A stretch of DNA of 64,000 nucleotides from Paralvinella palmiformis (Eukaryota; Annelida; Polychaeta; Terebellida; Alvinellidae): the NCBI GenBank assembly GCA_025642065.1, contig JAODUP010000442.1, forward strand, positions 196,501-260,500, in the 5' to 3' direction. The notes beneath the pieces were generated by a model. It saw only the letters and a list, made by a program, of their open reading frames with translations. It searched no databases and was not told the DNA's origin. Both the position numbers and the translations under genes were made by a program. This document shows positions 11,501 to 21,769 of this stretch, in pieces. How positions within the stretch are numbered: position 1 is the first letter of the stretch; every line of letters starts with the position of its first letter.

Positions 11501-13288
11501 ACTGTTTGAGGTGGATCTGACGTTTGTAGTTCTACAGTTATCTTCATTGTGGCGTTATTGTTAGATAGCACATCCGTGTCACAAATCTGACACGAGTGAA
11601 GGAAGTCACGTTTAATAATAACGCTGAATATACAATATTGCTGTTATGTGTTCATTGTTGTTAGAATCAGTTTTCACGAACAACAATATGAATGAGAACT
11701 TGTGCGCCAGAATAAATAATACAAGCGAATGAATATTTTGTGCACGAATGTTGAAGATTAAATTAAATATCGGCTTTACTCATAAATATGAAGCCCACAT
11801 ATGTATGACAGGAGGACCAAAATATAAACAAAAGATTCATATGTATATCCTGTTATAAATCCTGCCTGCCATATATTAGTCACACTGATTGAATGTAAGG
11901 ATATTATAAATGACAATGAAATAAAAAAATTATGAAATTATGAAAATGGAATAATAAACAAACACGTGCACGCAAACACAATCCCCAAACAAACACTGGT
12001 GTATCCCACCACACATCTAAAACAAATTCCCATTTATATGTGATACATCTAGTGAATCTTTCAATATTGTAGTATATAGATAAATTCTTGATTAATAAAA
12101 GATACCCAGACAGTTGAACAGGACTCTCCATTTGCCGTTCGCCATTTAGGAGATAACATAGTTTCTCCAACTGCTAGGTGTATTTTGGTGGTTCTTTCCA
12201 ACTAAAGAATGATACGATAAAAAGTATTAATTTAAGCATTTAAATCAATCAGTATCTGTATTGACAATCAGCAACACGGTGTCGCAGTAGTTCTGTACAC
12301 GTATCAACGTGGCCACATGATTTTACATCTATTGGTCAGTAACGGAACGAAAAACATCAAATATGCAATTTGCTGATGGCAATATTAGATCGCGAAGCCA
12401 TATCAGTCACGGATTTACATATTTAAATCTGTGATGTCTAACGAGAGTAGACATTTCCTCTGACACTCAGAACAACATATGACTATTATTTGCACATTAT
12501 AACTAACTTAATGCTTACAGCTCGATATCAGCAGATTACATACCTCAGTTGCATGTGAAAGTCCCACAACAACGATACCCTGAGGACGACAAATGAGGAT
12601 AGACTCTAGTCTCAGTGGTCTGGTGACTGATAAGATTACAGACAGATTAAAAAAGGCATCATCAAATACAATTATTAGTAAACATACAGAAAAAATAAAT
12701 GCATCTTAATATATAATATAATAGTGAGTGAAATGCCAGTTTTTAACGTGGCTGACAACCTCAAATGAGGGAGGCGCATATGGTCTGTAATTTACAGCTT
12801 CCCCACGGAGACTAATTATAAATAAATTTAGAACATTCAGTGGAGAAAACCTTGCCAGTTGCCTGGCTGAATGAAAAACTCCTCCTACTATAGTGCCACG
12901 GCCGAGGCGCGAACCTGCGACCTCCCGACCAGAATGACCATAGCCATAGGTAAATAGTCTCACGCTCTACCCATGAGGCCAAAGAGGTGGTATATTTGGA
13001 AGTATACGTAAGAATACAAAAATTATTTTATATTTGGTTACCTCTTCCCAACAGCCATCTGTGATAGAACCAGGCACTCTGGTCACTAGGGTCAGTGAAG
13101 AAGGCATTCTGAACCAACATGCATTCTGAAAGGATTGGAGAAGAGTTCCTACTCAAATCGAGCAAAATAATAACAAAAATGTAGGACTGCATTTATGATA
13201 TCTACAGATCTGATTGTTCATAACAACCTAGATCCTAGCACTGCTGTTCTGGGCTTCTCTTCAGACTAAGGTCATTGCTGCTGTTATC

Positions 13289-13319
<31 letters not shown>

Positions 13320-16300
13320 CACCAGTGATGCATTAGCCCAGAACTAAAAATAAGCTGACTTTGGTATAAAGAGTTTATAAAACACAGCAACTGTAATTTT
13401 CAAAATGTTCTGCATTCTAGTTTTCTAGCAGCCTCACCACTAATCAGTTGTTCTTCCTTCATGCCAGTTGGCTGTGAATTGTCCCCATAGACAAGAGGAA
13501 GAAGCTTGCTGCGATAATGCCATGATGAGTAGTTGGAGAAGTTAGATTCTATTTTATTCGTTGTAAACTGCAGTTCCTCCTCCGGAGTAATATTTGCTTC
13601 CTTAACAACGAGCCTTCGATAATCCCAGCAGTGAACTGCAATAAGATTTAAGTGGTTAGTGTGTGGTGTGGAGTAGAGAACAATAATAGTAAGTCATAAC
13701 AATCAATGTCTTCCCAGAGACTTAATTTTACTTTAATCAATCAAAGGATCATAAATTGTCTATATCCTGACACAATCTAGAGAGAAGTGAATATATGTAC
13801 ATTATGATCTTGTGAAACACAAAGAAAGATTATTCCCTGTAATCTTCCACATTTATGAGAGACTGTGTGACCCGTGGCATATATAAATCTTTTGTAGTTA
13901 AATACTGCATTATGAAAACGTATTTAATAGTACGACACCCAGGAATTCCAGCTCACACCAGGACTTTTTCAAAATGCGACCCAAAATATCCTTAAATCGG
14001 AATTTGTTTTCAATATTGTGAAATAAACAATTCTTTCTTTAGATTTGTTTTGAATGTTTGTTCAGTTCTATATTCTTTCAACTGAATTGGTAAATTAAGC
14101 CAAGAATGTGGACCTGCACAAATGAAACTATCAGATACACACTTCAATTAGTGGTGATTTATATGAGGAGCTTGTATTGTGTTCATATATATCAGTATTT
14201 CTGGTAAACATTTTCTGAATTTGTGATGGAAGATTTTGCTATCATATACTTTGGCTTTCCATTCTGTGTTTCTTTTGTGTGTGTGTGTGCATGTCCATGA
14301 ATGTACATGGTATGCTTCTTTATATCAGAGTAAATAATATCAGGTGAACTAAACAGCAGTCCAGCAATCTTTATGATCAGACACAGTCATGGTAGCTATA
14401 TAAAGTAACTGGTAAGAAAATCACATGGTACCTGAACTAGCTACATCACCAAGTTAAGTGATTAATCATAGTCTGACCTAGAACAACCACTAACAATCCA
14501 CTGCCACAACAGAGATGGTGCAATACCAATTATAAAGACCTTATCAGTATACTTTATATATATATATATATATATATAGCATTTGACACTACCAGGATAG
14601 CCCTGGCATAAAATAAAAAGAGGAAAGTAAAAACCAAGATGGATCCAGAATTTGTTTTCCAGGTCTTCAAGAAAGAATCCAAGGACTTGTTTCAAAAAAT
14701 GGTCACCATCTCAGCATTTAAACTGTGTACCTTTATGTTTCCATGGCAATTACAGTCAATTTCACAAGAGTTCAATGGATGATTTATTTATCCCTATCAA
14801 TTTTTAAAGAAATCCACTTCCTAAGTTTATATGTATCCATGATATCAATGTGGAATCCCTGCCCCAAAACATATCAATACAGCTATGTAACAGAAAAAAT
14901 ACTGAACTGATCCATTAGAGATCAGTCCCCAGGGACAAGATCCAAAGATGTAAGATTTTTGTAGACATCAGTTGAAAAATGGCGCCATTGTGTTGTATTT
15001 AATGTTATTATAATGGAAAACAAAACGTACTATATGATATATAATATTTTAAAACTCTTTCAGTTGCATTACGACCACGGTGCAGCTTCAATGCTTATAG
15101 AAATCCTTATTTTGCTACGACTTGGGATGATGGTTCTTTGAATTTTGAGAAAAACACTGATAATTATAACAATAATGATAGAAAATTTAACAAGATTGTG
15201 CCCAAAAGAAATCATTATAAGAAAACTAACACAACTGAGAGAAACAAAAGTTATGATGATTGCGAGACATAAATAATCACTCAATAAAAAGACCGACTAT
15301 GATACTAACATCGTTGAAAATTATATAACTCTTGCCAGGTAAATAGTCACTCAATAAAAAGACCGACTATGATACTAACATCGTTGAAAATTATATAACT
15401 CTTGCTAGGTAAATAGTCACTCAATAAAAAGACCGACTATGATACTAACATCGTTGAAAATTATATAACTCTTGCTAGGTAAATAGTCACTCAATAAAAA
15501 GACCGACTATGATACTAACATCGTTGAAAATTATATAACTCTTGCCAGGTAAATAGTCACTCAATAAAAAGACCGACTATGATACTAACATCGTTGAAAA
15601 TTATATAACTCTTGCCAGGTAATGCGGTACTGATGCTGAAGAGAATTTCAATTCCATAAACTGACGATGAAAGTTTTTCCCCTCCCAGATTACAACTATT
15701 ATACTAACAATTTCTTTCGTCAAACTCCAGAAATTTGTTACAGAGTCTAAGTTCATTCTTCCAGTCTGGTTCAGGCATGTTCTCCAGTACCCAGCCCCTG
15801 TGGTGCCAGGTACCGTAAGATTTGGGATTTATTTTTAAGCACTGTTCTAAGAAGCTCAATTCATTCAACATGGTAGTCTGAAGTTCTTCCGCAGCTCTGA
15901 AAATAATAGCATTATGATTACAAATGTGCATTTATGAAGTGCTTAATCATACGCAATAAGCTGCAGACGCTCAAAATAGATATACAGCATCGTTTGGTAG
16001 AATGGTTTCAAAACTTTGATACTTTTAGCCACTCATTATCAGAAAGTCCACACATAATGTCTTTTGGAGAAGATTTAATTTATTCACAGTTACATGCTTA
16101 TGACTTCATTTACACGTTTTATTTTCCAGGCTTATTATAATCACGTTACCTTTATATATTTTAATGACATTTACACTAGATTTCTGAAAATAAAATACAC
16201 ACATTATATTTACAAAATTACATATGATCCCAACTAGTCGGCATGTTATAATAACCCGATCTACCTAAGAACTCACACAGTATCTTTAATGTGTAGGAAT

Positions 16301-16647
16301 GTTTTTCTCCTGTAGTTCCACAATGTATAGAAATCAGGATTTGCCGAGAGCAATTCAGCTGTTACTTTTAAGCCTTCGTTGTCAAATTCATCATTTTGTT
16401 GCTGTATGGGAAAAAAATATTTTTAGTAGTATTACTTGCCACATTCCAAAATATTTTTTATAAATGCTGTAAAGGTTTCCTAAAATTTAAGTTATAAAAA
16501 GGATATAAAATTGGTTATACCTTATGAAAGACCTGTGAAGTGCCTAACTTGTAGAGTTTTAGTTTTTTTTCCCTCTCTTTCCTTTTAGCTTCCTCTTGCT
16601 CTGCTGTTGTCTTTACTTTAAGTCTTCCATGCTGAATAATTAATGTA

Positions 16648-16718
<71 letters not shown>

Positions 16719-19700
16719 AGCAAAGCACCACACTACCTTCAAGTAAATCCATCAGGTTATGTTAATTTATGCATATTAAATTTATTTATATAAATGTTAA
16801 ACCCTAAAACATAGTTTTTTTTCTCTGAAATTGACTCTGTTGTTGCTATTTTACAGCCACTTTGTGCACAAGGTAGGCTAAATGGGCCGAGCGACCTCCA
16901 AAGGTAATGAGGCGAAGTGAAAGATGAAACACCCTTCTGATATAGCCTGGCTGGGTTTTGAACCCAGGGTGCTATAGATCTGTGGCCAACTGTGCTACCA
17001 GTTAGGCCATGAAGACACCTGCTTTCTGAAGTTGAAATCGCTTACATTAGCTTCAAATACTGGCTTTAATTACAACAGTTCACAACTAAGTGGAGAAGAT
17101 GATGCTGATTGATATTTTACAGCCACTTTTGTGCACATGGAGGCTAAATGGGCCAAACTAAGTGGAGAAGAACAGATATAAAATTATCAATAAACATAAT
17201 GTAAATAAATAAATAAATTATATTGGATGTTATTTGTTTATGAATATGTACATCAGACATGGGATCAAACACATTTGTATTTGAAAGTATTTGTCTTTGA
17301 GCTTTAAAAAGTATTTCCTGGAAGCAATTTGATAATTGAATTGTACACACTTAACCACCAAGTAATTGTGTTTTTCTGCGTTCTTCATGAACTGAAACTA
17401 GTGATCTCTTTAATGTATTAGCTTCTTATGGCTTGACCCTGAATAAAAGGTAAGATCATCCTCAATTGAATATTATAATCAGAAGATCAAGGGATAAGAT
17501 GAAGCAACTTAATAATAGATCTAATGAACAGATCTTAGCATTCCTATAAAATGTTGACCTTCCAGCCTATTTCATTCATTTATTGACTTATACCATATAT
17601 ACTTGTGTATATAATGAGGTTTTAATCCTGGAAAAATTAATTTTCCCCATCTCGTCTTATACACAAGTCAGCCAAAAAAAACTATTGAGTCTGGTGAGTG
17701 ATAATATGTACAATTTCTGTTTTTATCTTTTAGTTAGATATACTCATGTTTCTATTAAAGAGTTCAATTTAATATGCAATTATCAGCGTAATTCTGTAGT
17801 TTAATTTGTTTCATTCTATATTTTTAAAACACAAAGCTGCAAGTACCAGCAATAATTAACAATTTCAGCTTCATTTGAGTCTAGCTGTCTTCATAGTTAG
17901 TTTTATGCATAAATATCACTGGCGTGTTTGGTTTTGAAATAAGTTCTATATACACCTATCTCTACCACTAGTTCGATGTCCTTGATAATTTCAACATGCC
18001 AGGTCAAAAATAAACACCATTTTTCTGAAAATAACATCTTTTAAAAGCTTTAAATTCTGCCTTGTCTTATATTCAAGTTACGCAGTTTCCTGTGATATTG
18101 ACTGATATACTGACCCTGTCTTATATACAAGATAGACTTATACAAAAGTATATACAGTACTCCAGCCGATACATTCTGAAACTGCTATAACACACTGTGT
18201 TATTAAGATTTTTTTGATTTATATTCGTAGATTTCAACTTCATCAATTTTTTTGAAGTATCAGAAAATATTGGGGACATTTCAAGGCTAGTAACTGCAAG
18301 CATTGTCATTCACAAATATCGGCTTCTACTAAGGCTACTTCTAATCTGCAAATATATCTCCAATATAGCTAATACTACAGACTACATGATGTTTCCAAGA
18401 GTATTCAAGCATGGCTAGACACACCATCCTCCTCCTCATAGTTGATGGGGTATTTAAGAATGTTGTATTCCCTTGAAAGTGTTTCATAACAAAGAAGTCA
18501 TTATCAAATCAAATTTATTCAACATTATAATGTATATCACTGCACATATACCAGAAATAACCTCAATCTTTTATCTCACAATCTTAAATGTGATGAATTA
18601 TTGATATACACTTTTAATAAGTATGTGATATGTGCAACAGTTTTTTTAACAAAATTCATAATTAAATAACTTATATGTATGTTGGTTGTAAACTGTTAAA
18701 GTCTCTATTAATTGGGTATTTTCATAAATTAATTTCTCCATGGCAGAAAGTACTTCTGCTGTATCATGAGAAACTGGGTAATGGCTTTGTTGCCAAATCT
18801 AGACAAACATTTGCTGGAGATGCTGTCCTGACTTCCAGGGAAGTCAATCTCTGGCGCTCCACCTCTCAGATCTATCTAGACATTGATAAACATATATGTA
18901 GAAAGGAGCACACACCCTTTCCGAAACCAATATCAACCTGACACCCATTACCTTACCCCAATAAACTTGGCAATTTTATCATGAAAAAAAATCGAAACGG
19001 TAAGTTAGAAAGGCATGTAAACAAGATAAGATAAGTGATTCAGACTGGCTGCATCATTTGCTGCAACAAGTCATGATAAATGGCATTGGCAGACATCCAG
19101 GTGTGTGTGTGGGATCATATTTGTCATCTTTGCTGCTCAGTGTTAAACAACAGGAAAAATATACCAGTACAAATCGAAATTATGTCATGTGGTTTGACAG
19201 TTGATGGATCAACAACACTGAAAACACCTTGTAATAATCTGCCAGTTGTGTCCCAATTATCAAAACTTGTTTGAGATTGACTATTGTTTTTGGATGGAAT
19301 ACCACTTAAGCTAATAGAAAATGTACTTCCTTTTTTTTAAAGTGCATGTCATTGATGTTAACAGGTGATTAATAATCTTTTGTTGGCCAACCTCATAGGA
19401 TATTGCAAAAACGGTGCTACACAAAGCAAACAGTTTGAAAAACTACCTGAACTGGCCCATTACCATGCTTGTTTACAGTATAGGGGATATACTATAGGGG
19501 AGAAACCTGCCAACTCTGATCCATACTGAAGAAACCACTTCTCCAGCAGTAGATCGGAGTTAATTACTATCTCATAGTACCTGCTGTAATGTGCAGAGAT
19601 TAATTAATGGAGCAGATCTACCAAATATTCCACCTAATCCCATGTAAAGGTCGAATATAGTTATAGAGTAGATCTATAGACTACTACCCAACAAGTTAGC

Positions 19701-20002
19701 CGACACAACCCTCAAACCGTGACAACGCATTTAGGTGATTTCACTCAATCACTGGGATATCATTAGAGTGTACAATAGACTAGTCTAAATCTTGATCATA
19801 GGTGAGTAGATCTAATTATTAAATTAGTAATCTAATTGTTATTGTAATTCAATTCGGGTATGCGAGCCGAAATCATCAAATCCCCGTCAGAAAATATAGC
19901 CATCCGAATTTATAGCAAGTCCATCTAGAACAATTCAATTAATTTGTGGTGTGCCAAAAACTGTAATGTGTGGATAAATGTGTGAAAGACTATACTCACC
20001 AT
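5864..20002 (-). CDS. RABGGTA: Rab geranylgeranyltransferase (GGTase-II) subunit alpha, complete, 13 coding exons
   Basis: This is the alpha subunit of RabGGTase, which with RABGGTB and a Rab escort protein attaches geranylgeranyl groups to C-terminal cysteines of Rab GTPases in the cytosol. Coding exons in transcript order: 20002-20000, 16631-16521, 16401-16277, 15896-15709, 13635-13438, 13125-13042, 12626-12544, 12201-12106, 11586-11435, 11170-11082, 8097-7969, 6483-6211, 6006-5864. They total 1674 nt, 557 residues plus stop; the human protein is about 567. All junction phases agree. The N-terminus (HGRLKVKT) matches vertebrate RABGGTA. Five PPTA helical repeats have Trp at about 66, 110, 146, 181 and 227 ([32 protein letters not shown]). 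An Ig-like insert covers about 237-347 ([14 protein letters not shown] across a junction). The diagnostic DLEPENKW and LMRALDPL follow. Leucine-rich repeats fill about 420-557. The Ig-like and LRR domains are retained as in vertebrates. Confidence 0.95.
6211..6483 (-). CDS. RABGGTA: RABGGTA exon 12 (leucine-rich repeats)
   Basis: 273 nt, residues 420-510, the largest exon. It opens with [10 protein letters not shown] (vertebrate RSKFLLENSV) and continues through LRR units [33 protein letters not shown] and LEELSICDN. The acceptor is tttcttcag; the donor is A/GTATCC. Confidence 0.93.
6725..6964. mobile_element. hAT-type MITE, left end missing
   Basis: The body has GGAATTGGAATTCC-type repeats and the right terminus AATTGACCCCATGTCTG matches the family (4471, 24325, 36806). 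The left inverted repeat is absent. ATACTCTG before it and ATACTCAG after it could be a decayed 8-bp duplication. It lies in RABGGTA intron 11. Confidence 0.6.
7150..7245. repeat. Fragment resembling a SINE family 2 tail
   Basis: (AAT)n followed by TTTATATAGTGCCCTATATA and CTCTAAGGCGCTTGACAATA resembles the minus-strand SINE-2 end (TTTATATAGCGCCC ... AAGGCGC). Only the tail is present. Confidence 0.4.
7969..8097 (-). CDS. RABGGTA: RABGGTA exon 11
   Basis: 129 nt, residues 377-419: [21 protein letters not shown] then [19 protein letters not shown]. The segment MRALDPL...VDPMR is among the most conserved in the family. Acceptor gtttcag, donor A/GTTAGT. Confidence 0.94.
8098..11081. other. RABGGTA intron 10 (2.98 kb)
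   Basis: It contains an (ACT)n tract at 8218-8282 and a (TA)n/(CA)n tract at about 8540-8625. Otherwise it is AT-rich sequence in which I recognise no gene or repeat family. Confidence 0.6.
11082..11170 (-). CDS. RABGGTA: RABGGTA exon 10
   Basis: 89 nt, residues 347-376: [20 protein letters not shown] then [10 protein letters not shown]. It aligns with FRCELSVEKSTVLQSELESC and LQELEPENK of vertebrate RABGGTA. Acceptor gcatatcag, donor T/GTAACT; the split codon makes Trp with exon 11. Confidence 0.93.
11435..11586 (-). CDS. RABGGTA: RABGGTA exon 9 (Ig-like insert, second half)
   Basis: 152 nt, residues 297-346: [20 protein letters not shown] then [11 protein letters not shown], ending LPGTRF. 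Joined to exon 8 it reads VW/ICD, equivalent to VWLCD of the vertebrate insert. Donor CG/GTATGT. Confidence 0.88.
12106..12201 (-). CDS. RABGGTA: RABGGTA exon 8 (Ig-like insert, first half)
   Basis: 96 nt, 32 codons in phase 0 (residues 265-296): [20 protein letters not shown] then [20 protein letters not shown] matches the EWRTPDGR strand of vertebrate RABGGTA. Acceptor attctttag, donor TGG/GTATCT. Confidence 0.88.
12544..12626 (-). CDS. RABGGTA: RABGGTA exon 7
   Basis: 83 nt, residues 237-264: [20 protein letters not shown] then VGLSHATE. It links the last PPTA repeat to the Ig-like insert. Similarity is weak, but phase on both sides fits (phase 1 in, phase 0 out) and the donor is GAG/GTATGT. 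Confidence 0.78.
12728..12995 (-). repeat. SINE family 3 copy
   Basis: On the minus strand it reads TGGCCTCATGGGTAGAGCGT (A-box-like), then GCAGGTTCGCGCCTC (B-box-like), AGGAGTTTTTCATTCAGCCA, and CTCCCTCATTTGAGGTTGTC. Two further copies lie at 40103-40395 and 50058-50312 (+). The tRNA-derived head makes it a SINE. It is in RABGGTA intron 6. Confidence 0.85.
13042..13125 (-). CDS. RABGGTA: RABGGTA exon 6 (fifth PPTA repeat)
   Basis: 84 nt, residues 209-236: [20 protein letters not shown] then HRWLLGR, almost identical to the vertebrate [20 protein letters not shown] segment. Acceptor cctttcag, donor G/GTAACC. Confidence 0.95.
13438..13635 (-). CDS. RABGGTA: RABGGTA exon 5 (third and fourth PPTA repeats)
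   Basis: 198 nt, residues 143-208: [13 protein letters not shown], then [20 protein letters not shown] and [11 protein letters not shown]. Two PPTA repeat cores are visible (CWDYRR and SSWHYRS). Acceptor ttattgcag, donor G/GTGAGG. Confidence 0.95.
15271..15620. repeat. 70-bp minisatellite, 5 copies
   Basis: Unit starts at 15271, 15341, 15411, 15481 and 15551. Copies differ only at two visible positions: AATAATCAC in the first against AATAGTCAC in the rest, and TTGCCAGG against TTGCTAGG. It lies in RABGGTA intron 4, starting 89 bp after exon 4. Very low divergence points to recent expansion. Confidence 0.97.
15709..15896 (-). CDS. RABGGTA: RABGGTA exon 4 (second PPTA repeat)
   Basis: 188 nt, residues 80-142: [73 protein letters not shown] is invariant in vertebrate RABGGTA. 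Acceptor ttttcag, donor T/GTTAGT. Confidence 0.96.
16277..16401 (-). CDS. RABGGTA: RABGGTA exon 3 (first PPTA repeat)
   Basis: 125 nt, residues 39-79: [20 protein letters not shown] then [26 protein letters not shown] matches the vertebrate ANPDFATLWNCRR. Acceptor catacag, donor GT/GTGAGT. Confidence 0.95.
16521..16631 (-). CDS. RABGGTA: RABGGTA exon 2 (N-terminus after Met)
   Basis: 111 nt, residues 2-38: [37 protein letters not shown]. Human RABGGTA begins MHGRLKVKT; here codon 1 is not in this exon, because the base triplet before CAT is the acceptor CAG. The ATG overlapping CATGG is out of frame. Confidence 0.93.
16651..16714. repeat. (TA)n-(GA)n compound microsatellite next to an exon
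   Basis: About 34 bp of TA followed by about 29 bp of GA, beginning 20 bp upstream of the RABGGTA exon 2 boundary. On the transcribed strand it reads (UC)n-(UA)n just before the acceptor. Confidence 0.95.
16852..17015 (-). repeat. Chimeric SINE: family 1 tail on a different tRNA-like head
   Basis: On the minus strand the head reads TGGCCTAACTGGTAGCACAG with B-box-like GGGTTCAAAACCC, unlike the other family-1 heads. The tail is the standard one: CATTACCTTTGGAGGTCGCT, then CGGCCCATTTAGCCTACC and a TTGTGCACAAAGTGG segment. Confidence 0.8.
17105..17155 (-). repeat. SINE family 1 tail fragment
   Basis: On the minus strand: GGCCCATTTAGCCTCCATGT then GCACAAAAGTGGCTGTAAAA. Only the terminal part is present. 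Confidence 0.65.
20000..20002 (-). CDS. RABGGTA: RABGGTA exon 1 (predicted ATG-only coding exon)
   Basis: The minus strand reads ATAATG/GTGAGTATAG, a near-perfect donor immediately after an ATG in phase 0. Joined to exon 2 this gives MHGRLKVK. It is the best of several ATG/GT candidates upstream; no other has a full GTGAGT. The 5' UTR would continue above 20002. Transcript data are needed to be certain. Confidence 0.65.
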
Positions 20003-20225
20003 TATGACTGACAAAATACGTTGTTCTCTAGCAATAAAGACTTTTAAACACTGCAGAAGAAGAAAAATCTGCCGGTTCAACTGTGTTTTAATAATTTACT
20101 CTGTTAGGAGTTTCATGTCAATCATTTATGATTAATTGAGGGGAGTGCTGCTTGATAAAAATTAGAAAATATATATGTTATACCACACTGTGTTTTTTAG
20201 AAATTTGTGTGGGCGCACTCGTGCC

Positions 20226-20227
<2 letters not shown>

Positions 20228-20258
<31 letters not shown>
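20228..20258. repeat. (GT)n microsatellite
   Basis: About 31 bp of alternating GT. Confidence 0.95.
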
Positions 20259-20261
<3 letters not shown>

Positions 20262-20659
20262 GGTACGAATGAGATGTTGTTGTTTCAACTATATGCAGAA
20301 GAGAATAAGTAGAAAGATATAAAATGTCTATTGACTATTCCACATAATTTTATTTTAAATGTGTCATGAATGTTTTTAATGTTATATTAAGGGAGGATGC
20401 ATTCATTATATAAGCAATGCTTCAAACATCCTCCTTTTCAACATTCTACGTATTTGTTTTCATTAAAATTGTGTATTATATGAATGTTAAAATAAACGAA
20501 TTGAATGGAATTTTAAAATATATATACTCCATCTGAGGAATTAAAGCACTGAAACATAAACCTTTTCAAAATGTTTTAGCCAAACTATTTTCCATCTGAA
20601 GGTTTTAATAATATGACTTACATTTTATTTCATACTGCATATTCATATGTTTACATTAG

Positions 20660-20900
20660 TGAGCTCCGATGGTCTATATAGTAGTTATAATAAGCACGTC
20701 GATACATTTTCCCTAACCGCCAAAGGTTACAGGTTCGAACCCACCAAAGGGTCAAAACTTTTCTATGGATTAATTTCCTCGGCTTACAACATCCTCAAGA
20801 TGGTTGACCGCGTTAAATGGCGCCGCCGCCTCCTGAATTAATAAAAAGGGGGGACGCTTTTTACCCCTGATCGCGAATGTGTAATATACTCTGGCAGTGA
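20660..20900 (+). repeat. tRNA-derived SINE, single copy in the window
   Basis: The head contains GAGCTCCGATGGTCTATATA and a clear B-box-like ACAGGTTCGAACCCACC; the body has GGTTGACCGCG and an ATTAATAAAAAGGGGGGACG segment. It fits a Pol III head plus unrelated body. It is not a tRNA gene, since no acceptor stem closes. The right boundary is a guess. Confidence 0.5.
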
Positions 20901-21349
20901 CTACCCTCAGGATATTTCGGCTATATCTTTCCGTACTACTACCCTATGAATGGTGGGAGAGAAGATAAATGAACAGCCATGTTCACTAAAAGAGAAAACA
21001 CTATAGTAGCTGTAATAATTAATTATAAATGCTCGCACTTTCCTATGATATCCTAGCTGTTTCATGAACATATAGATCATGAACCGATATACGTAGGTGT
21101 GCGTGTGCGCACGCGCGCGGGTGTGTGTTTACCTGAACAGTTATTTCATCCTAAAGGTTCAACATATAATTATTTTTTATAGAACACTATATAGCTGAGG
21201 TTAACATGTTCAAAGCTTTAATTGGCACCTTATGATGGACCAGTTCTTATAAAGATGATTGGTGTGAAACTGATAATATGTAGTTTCTATAATATCGATC
21301 TTTGTGATTTTAAAAACAAATTATAGATTATATAGACACAATTATAATA

Positions 21350-21405
21350 ATACTAATAATTTGTATAACGCCTTAATCAACTTGAGTTGCTCTAATTAAG
21401 GCGCT
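21350..21405. repeat. Short inverted repeat resembling a SINE-2 tail
   Basis: AACGCCTTAAT at the left and ATTAAGGCGCTT at the right pair around CAACTTGAGTTG, itself a palindrome. It resembles the GCGCCTTAGAGC...GCGC end of SINE family 2. Confidence 0.45.
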
Positions 21406-21578
21406 TTATACGGAAAAAAAATTAAATCTAGTTCTTGTTCAAATAACGTAGACACGTTGTATATATGCGTTGTTTGATAGATTTTATAAATAAACTAATC
21501 TAAATAAGTGGGTTTCATTATACACAGTCTAAGAGTTGATGCTCACCATGATTTCTCTCCGTACACTGCTGTTGTTGT

Positions 21579-21769
21579 CCCAGATAGCACAACAATGTTT
21601 GGACCAACCATAGTCCAACATTGTATACTACATGGGTCCATGGGTGGCATACTATGTTGGGCCTGCGTAGTTTTGACCGCCGGGCCAATGTTGGTCCAAT
21701 GCTGGCAAGTCACCGTTAGTCCAACGTAAGTTGGCGCATCGTTAGTCCTACGTTGTTGTGCTATCTGGG
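21579..21769. mobile_element. MITE with 17-bp perfect inverted repeats
   Basis: CCCAGATAGCACAACAA at the left and its exact reverse complement TTGTTGTGCTATCTGGG at the right. The 191-bp interior repeats ATGTTGGTCCAA/CAACGT words in both orientations and is GC-richer than its surroundings. I see no clear target duplication, so the superfamily is open. Confidence 0.8.

Larger units (their letters stand above)
16632..19999. other. RABGGTA intron 1 (3.4 kb)
   Basis: Its 3' end carries (TA)n at 16651-16684 and (GA)n at 16686-16714. It holds SINE-tail copies at 16852-17015 and 17105-17155. The remainder (about 17160-19990) shows nothing recognisable. Confidence 0.65.

Noticed and set aside
15271..15620. 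Regular 70-bp repeats as a possible CRISPR array
   Set aside because: The whole unit repeats without variable spacers, it lies in an intron of an animal gene, and there are no cas genes.
16621..16631. ATG in CATGGAAGAC as the RABGGTA start
   Set aside because: It is one base out of frame with HGRLKVKT; the frame needs CAT as codon 2.
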